DNA from: Sclerurus mexicanus
Lineage: Eukaryota > Chordata > Aves > Passeriformes > Furnariidae
NCBI GenBank assembly: GCA_013396755.1
Contig: VWZF01004020.1
Span: 868,001 to 932,000, forward strand
Direction of reading: 5' to 3'
DNA length: 64,000 bases
Below, one piece after another: positions 56,609 through 64,000 of the stretch. Position 1 is the first letter of the stretch. The number at the start of each line of letters is the position of its first letter. The position numbers were made by a program, and so were the translations under genes. The notes under the pieces are model-generated. The model was not told the origin of the DNA and searched no databases. It was given only the letters and a program-made list of their open reading frames with translations.

Positions 56609-56889
56609 CTACTCTTGTATTTGGTATGAGCAACGGAGATGCCCAAATTTCTGGTAGAAATCATCTTCAGCACGATTCAGAGCTTCTTCATCTATGTAGA
56701 CAGCTGGTCTCCGGGAAGCCAAAAAGTACTGCACTTTCCGCAGGCTCCATCCCATCACGTACTTCAGCCAGCCACTGACAGCAGCTGTAGACCTGCCAAC
56801 GCCGGCATTGCAATGAACATAGACAGTGTGTCCATTCTCCAGTAGCCCATGCAAGAGGCAGACAGCTTGTGGCAACATCTGTATTCTTC
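56609..56889 (-). CDS. EPM2A: EPM2A (laforin) terminal coding exon, exon 4
   Basis: Laforin is a glycogen phosphatase that removes phosphate from glycogen and works with the E3 ligase malin; its loss causes Lafora disease in humans. This exon encodes the C-terminal half of the dual-specificity phosphatase domain. Visible directly are the P-loop HCNAGVGRST (catalytic Cys, equivalent to human Cys266, and Arg272), the following GWLKYVMGW and RKVQYFL segments, and RRPAVYIDEEAL. Human disease positions Tyr294 and Pro301 are conserved, as is the dimer-interface Phe321. The exon starts after a TTTTTAACCTTAG acceptor and its first two bases complete a Gly codon split with exon 3. The reading frame continues upstream to a Met at 56941, but those codons are intronic. 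The stop is TAG at 56609-56611. The last residues, after KFG, differ from the human tail: human Cys329 aligns with Gln, and the protein would end one residue later (332 by human numbering). The exon length of 281 bp is close to the human one. Identification is very secure. Confidence 0.97.
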
Positions 56890-58305
56890 CTAAGGTTAAA
56901 AACAAGGCATATTCATTGGCATTGGAGAAAGCTAGGTTCATGGCTGAGATTTTGTCTGTAGAGCTGATGAACTGTGAATAATTATGGCAAACCCGAAATA
57001 TTTGAGGTTTCTTTTTTTTTTCCTCAAATGACCTTCTACACTAACTTGTTTTTTGGTTGCAACATAGAATCGGATCACATAAAACTGTAAAGTGCCCCAA
57101 GTCTTCTCTAAATATACATTTCGATGAACATTGGATGTGTGTGATATATTCATTTTCACAGGAACTGAGACAAGCCATCAAATGACATAGACCAGAACAA
57201 CTGACATAGCGTTAAAGTTAGCAAGTCAAAAATGAAACATTTTTTAGTACCAGAGGTTTGTGAAGATACCTACTTACCGCTGCTTTCCAAAACACTGTAA
57301 TGAAGGCCATCAAGTCAATAATAAGTGATAGAGGAAGAGCAGAAGAACATTCTGCTGTACAACTTAATACTGTTATGATTTAACTGTGTACTAAGCATCC
57401 AGTTAAACAACACAGAACAGCCTTTCTCAGTCCCAAAGGGATGAATACACCATATTTCCTGACACCTTTCTCCCTGCTATCCCAGGAACTGAGGCTGCAA
57501 ACAGCAGAGCCCAACTTTTCCTCATGGCACAAACCAGCACTGACATAAAGCTCTTTCAGATTCCTGTTTTAAGGTCTCCTGTCTTCCCTGATGACCTATG
57601 ACTAATATGACAGTTCTCTATTTGAGGCAGCAGTATTTCACTCTGTCGAAAGCAGTCTCCTCTGCTGGTAAGCTGCTCACTTGAAAACACGCTCACTTTC
57701 TAACCTACTGGTTGGAAACAAGATTTTGAACTGAGCATTTCAACAAAGGACTTAAAAATACTAGTGATTTATGTTACAGCTCAAGTGCTATCGGTATTCT
57801 AAGTTAATTAGAAATTATTATATAAACATCTCTATGGAGATTGATCAGGCTGGAATACTACATTTAAAGAAAAAATATTTGTTGGGGAAGGGAACAGCAG
57901 AGACAAGACACACAGCACTGTCTCTCCATTTTTAATCAGCAAGGGTGGCAAGCTATCCTGCTGTGCAAGCTTGCAGTCTTCCACCTACACAGCATATTTC
58001 CATTGTATGGGCTGAACTCAAGCTGAAAGCAAAAACGGTCAAGCAGTTATTGATGTCAGATGGCTTTAAACTCAAATACACATAATAATACCAGACACAA
58101 AGCACTTTAGAAGGCCTCTCTGCCTACAAGAAAATATGAAAAATTTGTTAAAGACAGAACATAAAGAAATTATAACTTGTGTGCTAACTATATTTTTATG
58201 CAAAATTTACAGTGAACCCCCCCGCAAACTGCCATAAAAATGACAGATTAGTAACTCAAAGTGTTTGTTGCTATTAATTTACTGCAAGAGTGACCTAAAC
58301 ATTAC
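56890..58305 (-). other. EPM2A: EPM2A intron 3
   Basis: This 1416-bp intron lies between the two recognised laforin exons. It has a canonical GT donor (GTAATG) at the high-coordinate end and a CTTAG acceptor preceded by a short T-rich tract at the low end. A 73-codon open frame at 56938-57159 on the same strand has no recognisable domain and no splice sites that I could identify, so I treat it as non-coding. I see no repeat family in the intron. Confidence 0.93.
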
Positions 58306-58547
58306 CTTCAGTGCTCATGTCTGCAGTTGGCAGCCAGATATAGGCAAGACCTTCCTCTTTATACAGTTTCATGAGGATTTCAGGGCTCATGGGTTCTGGG
58401 TAGCGGTTGCAGCCCCCGGAATTCTGAACAATATCCCCTTCAGTCTGGAAGTTCATCACAGCTGTAACACCCAGCTCGTGCTTCAGCTTGATGGTCACAT
58501 GCTCCAGCTGCCGAGGGCAACTTCCCAGCCAGATGTTTGGCAGAATC
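58306..58547 (-). CDS. EPM2A: EPM2A (laforin) internal coding exon, exon 3
   Basis: This exon encodes the N-terminal half of the laforin dual-specificity phosphatase domain, equivalent to about human residues 160-240. It begins after a CTCAATGCTAG acceptor with one base completing an Arg codon. It then reads ILPNIWLGSCPRQLEHVTIK and continues through GCNRYPEP and GLAYIWLPTADMSTEG, ending GAAG before a GTAATG donor at 58305. The 242-bp length and codon phases join exactly to exon 4, whose first two bases complete Gly240. The general-acid Asp (human Asp235, in the ADM motif) is present, as are the disease-linked positions Arg171, Thr194 and Gly240. Two departures from human are visible: Trp196 is Gly (codon GGG where Trp would be TGG), and Pro234 is Ala. 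No frameshift or internal stop is present, so the gene appears functional. An open frame starting at an internal Met (58498) is only part of this exon. Confidence 0.97.
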
Positions 58548-61500
58548 CTAGCATTGAGAAAATATTGCAGTGGGATTGACTAAAATATTGAGATTGAAAC
58601 TGCCAAATTCATCAGTGTTCCAGTTCCAAACCTGCTTAACATCATCACACAAACACTGCTAAGCATAGCTTTTTCAGGTCATACAGTAAGCAACTTCTTG
58701 TTTCATTACAACTTCTTATTTCATTACAGTTGATTTGATAATGTTTGAAGCTGGGGATCAGATTGTAACCTATCACAAACAGCCAGATGATCTGAGAAAA
58801 AAAATCAGAGCATAGTTAGTAGCACAGATCTCCAAGGCACCCACCATTAAGCTTGCAGTAGAAGCTTAATAACATCACAGGTTAGAATTAAAAGACTCTG
58901 CAGATTCATGCAATTTGTACATACAGACACACAAAAAAGAGACCTAAAGAAGTCACGATCCAGATCTGAATTACTTTAGTAAGAAGTCAAACACATAGAA
59001 CTCTTCCAAGCTACCACTATAAGGAAAGCAGAAAAATAAAAACAATTTGAACTACCCTTCTGTGATGAAATTCAAAAATTAATGAGTAATTTTCTTCTTA
59101 TTTTTCTCTGATCTTGTGGAGTCTAGTGGGAATCAAATGCTATCAAATTACAATACATGTCTAGCTTCCCTCAAGGACTGAAGAACCCAAAATTTTATCA
59201 AGAAAACTCAAGAGGTTTGTGTAGGATGGATAAACAACCATATTTATGGTACATATGTAAATCAAGCTTCAAGACTTCTATGGTTTTGCCATTGTTAATT
59301 ATCATAAAACTATGGTATATCTCGACACATTTTGACATTATAAAGCGAATACTAAGAGGCTTGCTTTCAAATGAAGGTTTTTAATCCGCGCATGCAAGTA
59401 AACTGATGGTATCTACAATGGCTTATTTATATGCTCAAGTTATTAGTGATCTACTTTATTTTGCTCCCATAAAATTTAATCTTGAGCACACAGTCCACAA
59501 ACTACACAAAATATCCCTTCACTTGAACACACAACTTTGCAAATATTATTAACTGAAACAAAATATGCAACACCATTAACTGCAAACTTTGCAAACATTA
59601 TTAACTGCAAACCTGAAACAAAAGCAAGATCCTCAAAAATAAAATATCTGCCATGCATTTCTTATGGCCTTTTCCAACTTTAATCTCAGAAACAAATAAG
59701 GAGAGTTTTACGTTTATTCAGGAGCCTACAAACTGTCCTTAAATCATCAGATAGCTATTTCCATTTCACTGTCAGAGTAATAAGTGCTTACTAGCATTTA
59801 ATTAAGACCTGTAATTGACTGTAATGATTAAATACAGCTATATTAGTAATAAAACATTGTCAAAAGGAAAAATTCAGATTCAGGAAGCACTAACTATTAT
59901 TGTTTCCTGCATGTCAGCTGCATCCACAGTGAGTTGCATAGTAGCCACACAAATGCAGTCTCTGGCTTTAACAACCCCTGTTGCAGTGAGACAACACACT
60001 TGATCTCAGTATATGGTAACTGAGAGCAATTTAAACAAATATATTACACAGGAAATAACCATTTCAACTGTGTTTCAGCACTGATATAATTTGAAAAGAT
60101 TTGACTTAGTTGTTTCACATACATGTTCTGGTCTATATTGCATTGAGGGTAATTCCCACTGCTAATAGAAAATGCATTTGTTCATAAGCAACAAGCAATT
60201 CAATAAATTTGAAATTTCAAAGTAAGATTAACACTCAAGTAATTTTCTTCATCACTTTTGTCACAGTCCTGAACACTACCTTTATAAAGGAGAGAAGACT
60301 TGGAAAGAAAGAAATCTGAATACACAGGCTCTGGATATCTTAAGCCACAAATTAAATTCATGTTATCTAATAAGAAATCAATAGTCAGAAGTGGACTCCA
60401 CATCAGCCTGAAAGAAAGGCAATAAAGCACATAAATTGTGCATTCCTATTATGTTCAAGGCACAATCCCACACACTGGTACAAGAAGGGAGCTTCTCAAA
60501 ATTGCCCAAAATCCAGCACAACCAGCTAAGGCATTCCCACTGATCAGAGGGGTGAGCAGAGGTTCACTGCAACAACTGCATCACTGACCCACTTCCCAGA
60601 TGCCAGCCCCACAGCAAACCTCATCCTAACATGAGTGAGTGACCCTTGTCAGGATCCTGCCCCAGAAATCCACCACAATGATTAGGGCATTTCAAAGTGG
60701 TGAACATAACTTAAAGTTCCCTAACAGATACTGAAAAATGACTGGAGATGAGTAATGCCCACAAAACTCCACTGTTGGGCAAGACAAATGGCAGTATCTC
60801 TAATACATCGTGACAATATGAAGGTATTATTTCAAGAACAGGAACATTAATATCCTTCCTTCAAAGGCTTTCCTGGAGGCTGATACATATGTAATTCAAT
60901 TGATATTTTGGGTAATATCTAATACACTAAATTACCTTGATGGGAGAGCAAAAGTGTGTTTTCTTGGATTTCATTGAATCAGGAGTGACTAAAACATTCC
61001 TCAGATAAATAAAATTCTGGGTAGTACTCTTGCTTACAGATAAATCAATGCTTTATAAAAATTTTCCCCAATGATTATTTAGTGGGTGAACATCATAGCT
61101 GTGCTATCTGCAAGACTCCTGGAATACTGGATATGGAATATCCATTTGTTTATTTTGTTCTTCCAGCCTAACGGGTGAGACCTCCTATATTGCACAACAG
61201 TAACTGCATTTACCAAACAATCTGATAAATTTACCGAGTTTTTATCAATGCCTTCCCTGTAATTAACTGAACTAGTGGTGGCATTCAGGGACTGACCAAA
61301 AAAACATATTTAGAATAGCCAATTCTTATGAATTATTTTTATGATCAGGTCCTAGAGTCTAGCCTTTGAGAGAACCAAGATGTAGCCTTGACCTTGGTCT
61401 TCACGTCTCTTATTTATCCACCTACAAATAACTGTAAAGTCTTGGTCTTGCTGGACAAGGTTTAACCACTCTTTTACCAGGGAAACCAACTATGCAGAAA

Positions 61501-64000
61501 ACGGTAATGCAGAGCATATTGAACAAAGCAAGAATGTGGTAATTTCATTTTTACATCTCTTTCCTTAATAGCATGACTTTTAGTTTTCAGTGTGGCCTTT
61601 CTTCTTTCAGTTGCCACTAGGTAGCTACATTTTATCTGCAAGAGTATTTGGCATAGATAAGAGACCTCTTGTACCTTCCACCCTCAACTGTCACATAATA
61701 GTGCTCTGAGCTCTCTGACAGCCACTGCCTTCCACCTCACACATGGTTGTTTTCCAGCACCAGATTAAGTGATTGTTACTTACAGTTAAAAAAAAACATT
61801 TAGGGATTATGTGTGATCAATGAATCTTTAATCTTTTCAGGCATTAACCTCTTTCATATTCCCCAAATATCACAACAGGATGATGTTTTAGCAAAATTCT
61901 ACTTAGAGTTCTGTTTTAATATAAAAATGGCACTTAGTCATTGTCCACGTCAACTCCCTGCATTGCTAAGAGAGTAAGCCATACTTGGTCCCAGAAGACA
62001 TGATCAATTCAGTCAGAGACAGTTTATCAATGAAGAAATCCCTTAGGGTAACATCAAAAATATTCAGTTATCTTCTGAGCTTAAAACTTGTATATTGTCT
62101 ATAAGCCCTTTCTGGAATGGTACTTCCTGTCAAGTTACTTTCAGCCTGTCATACACTTCAGTTCTGCACTGGTAATGTGTAGACAATATTTACTTTCCTT
62201 AAGGGGACTTTTGGAGATTAAATGGATGAATTAATGTGAAAAGCCTGAATTTGTAATAACAAAGACTAAATGTTAGGGAGGTATCTGCTCAGTTCACGTT
62301 GACTTACAGAACCCAGACTGAAGGCTGATGTTTTAAAAACCTCCCTTTTGACTTGTAAACTGAGAAAACCAACAATAATTTATCATTACCATGGAATAAG
62401 TATGGAATATCCTACAATCACTTGTATGCTTATTTTCCAGCACACTTCAATTATTTTTAATGATCTAGACATATACTGCATTTGCTTGCTTCCCTCCAGG
62501 ACCCTGAATAGCCTAGATTAAATTATAATAATTTACTATGAATGCATATGAAAAAAACAAATGCACTTCATTTAATCAATGCATATGCAAATAGTCTTCC
62601 CATCCTTAAAGAGAAAATGAGTCCGAGGCAATGAAAGATTAGCATTCTGAGACTTTTCTTTTAATGGTGAGATTGCTATTTTCAGGCTGTAGGAAATGTT
62701 CCCAATGCATGCCACACTGTACCTTTCAATCTTAGACCTCCACAGATGGTACAAAACCAACTCAACAATTGCAGTTGTACTGATCTGATCCACAGGGAAG
62801 GTGACCTGTCCTAGGGGAAGACACTGGGTTACTGCCTCAGGCAGTCAACTCCTCCTCCATGACACAGATGTCTATGCTGCTGCTTCAGCAGCTCCTGTCT
62901 TCTGTTGATAATGGTTTAAGGCAAACGGGCACTAAATTAAAATTTTCTTATAACGCTGAGTTGTAAGCTGGGATGACTCAGGTACTGCTTCCAGATCTGT
63001 TCAATCACCAGTGTGCTAGGTGTAGGCATCTTAGAATCTACCCTAAAATCAGTCAACCCTTATACGGAGTCACGGTTCTGATACGATTTGAGCCTTTGGG
63101 GAACACAGTTCACCAGAATATCTATTAGGTACAGTATTTCAGATGTCCTTTTATCTCTATAGTTGCCAGCTTTAAACAAGAAAAAGGACTTTGCCAAACT
63201 AAGGAAAAATAGTACAGTATTTTTCATTGGTCATTGGCAACAGAATGATCCATCAACAATGCCATTTTTTTATGTCAGTAATATTTTTGACCAAGGTCCA
63301 GTGTATTATTTTAAACAAAAAGCGATGGATTGATTCATCCTTCAGTGCCAGGTCAAGATGTAGCCTGATGTTAAAGCCTGCAATTCACTTCAGTAGCCTA
63401 CACCAGTCTTCTTTAGATCCCATTAAGCATCTGATGAAAGTGAGATGAGCACTAATATATACATATTAAGAAACAGCATGATTTAGCTGAAACAACAAAC
63501 AAAATAATGATTAAATTGGCTCTGTCCTCCCTTAAGACTTTTCTTTCCTAAAGGTGTAGCATGCAACTACAGCTACACATAACTTACAGTAAAACTAATT
63601 CTGCATTCCCAGAATAGCAACATTTATAATTCAGCCGATTTACCCCTAGCATTTTGCATTGCTTGTAGGCATACAGAGGATTTTTGCACCAGTGTAGCGC
63701 TATTACCCTGACACCACTAAAAGCAAGCAGTCCAAAGGGAAATGTAGGCCTGAAGTACAACTCTAATAGAGATGTTTTTTGCAGCACTTGAAATACTAGA
63801 GACTGTTTCCAATTACAGCCCATTCTTATTTCCTCCCCTAATGGCACTGGAGTGGGGACTCAATCAGAATTTTTTTATAAGGTAGATTTTTAATGGAAAA
63901 TTATGATGTTTGAATCAAAAGCTTCATAGAAACTTTCAACTTTTAACCAAATTTAAACTAGTTCAAAAAGCAAGTATCTGTTCCCCATCTCATTTGACAC
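58548..64000 (-). other. EPM2A: EPM2A intron 2 (partial, runs off the window)
   Basis: This is the sequence upstream of the exon 3 acceptor on the gene strand. Exon 2 encodes the end of the carbohydrate-binding domain and the linker before the phosphatase domain. I scanned the minus-strand frames for its expected motifs and saw none, so exons 2 and 1 and the promoter should lie beyond 64000. The stretch is AT-rich, holds a small tandem duplication near 59.55 kb, and otherwise shows no recognisable gene or repeat. An intron longer than 5.4 kb is ordinary for this position in vertebrate EPM2A. Confidence 0.8.
59533..59607. repeat. direct repeat pair within EPM2A intron 2
   Basis: The 23-nt block that starts AACTTTGCAAATATTATTAA at 59533 recurs at 59585 with one mismatch, 52 bp apart. 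Partial copies of the ATTAACTGCAAAC part lie between and after. It is a small local duplication. Confidence 0.8.

Noticed and set aside
56890..56941. Met-initiated extension upstream of EPM2A exon 4
   Set aside because: A TTAG acceptor and the exact phase match with exon 3 show that these codons are intron.
56938..57159. 73-codon minus-strand frame in EPM2A intron 3
   Set aside because: No homology to laforin, and laforin exon 3 joins directly to exon 4 in frame.

Overview
This window is vertebrate nuclear DNA, most likely from a bird. It is AT-rich, nearly gene-free sequence, with one recognisable protein-coding gene interrupted by introns with GT/AG borders. It also holds an old CR1-like retrotransposon relic, several solo-LTR-like promoter/polyA units and many A-rich simple repeats. 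The bird call rests on the CR1-like relic, the LTR style and the laforin variant; it is inference, not proof. No bacterial operons, CRISPR arrays, rRNA or tRNA genes were seen.

The only gene I can support is EPM2A (laforin, the glycogen phosphatase mutated in human Lafora disease), on the minus strand at the right end. Its last two coding exons are present: exon 3 (58306-58547) and exon 4 with the stop codon (56609-56889), separated by a 1416-bp intron. Together they encode almost the whole dual-specificity phosphatase domain, including the catalytic Cys and the general-acid Asp. I did not find the exons for the N-terminal carbohydrate-binding (CBM20) domain; they should lie beyond position 64000. 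The 3' UTR runs leftward from 56608, with candidate AATAAA signals at 56309-56314, 56049-56054 and 55588-55593.

Positions 1 to about 55500 look like the intergenic desert downstream of EPM2A. In human this is the gap between UTRN and EPM2A, so the same synteny is inferred here. The region from 9.3 to 15.1 kb is the most mobile-element-like: a probable plus-strand LTR ending at 10925, a probable minus-strand LTR at about 14150-14740, and two weaker TATA-to-polyA units. Elsewhere there are microsatellites (a long AAAAG tract at 8.1-8.3 kb), short tandem duplications, a perfect 12-bp-arm inverted repeat at 32.6 kb, and a homeodomain-motif-rich stretch with a 16-bp palindrome at 40.6 kb that could be a conserved regulatory element.

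I found no evidence of an undescribed biological system. The most useful leads are the laforin substitutions (the human Trp196 position is Gly, and the C-terminus differs), the LTR cluster, and the possible non-coding regulatory elements.
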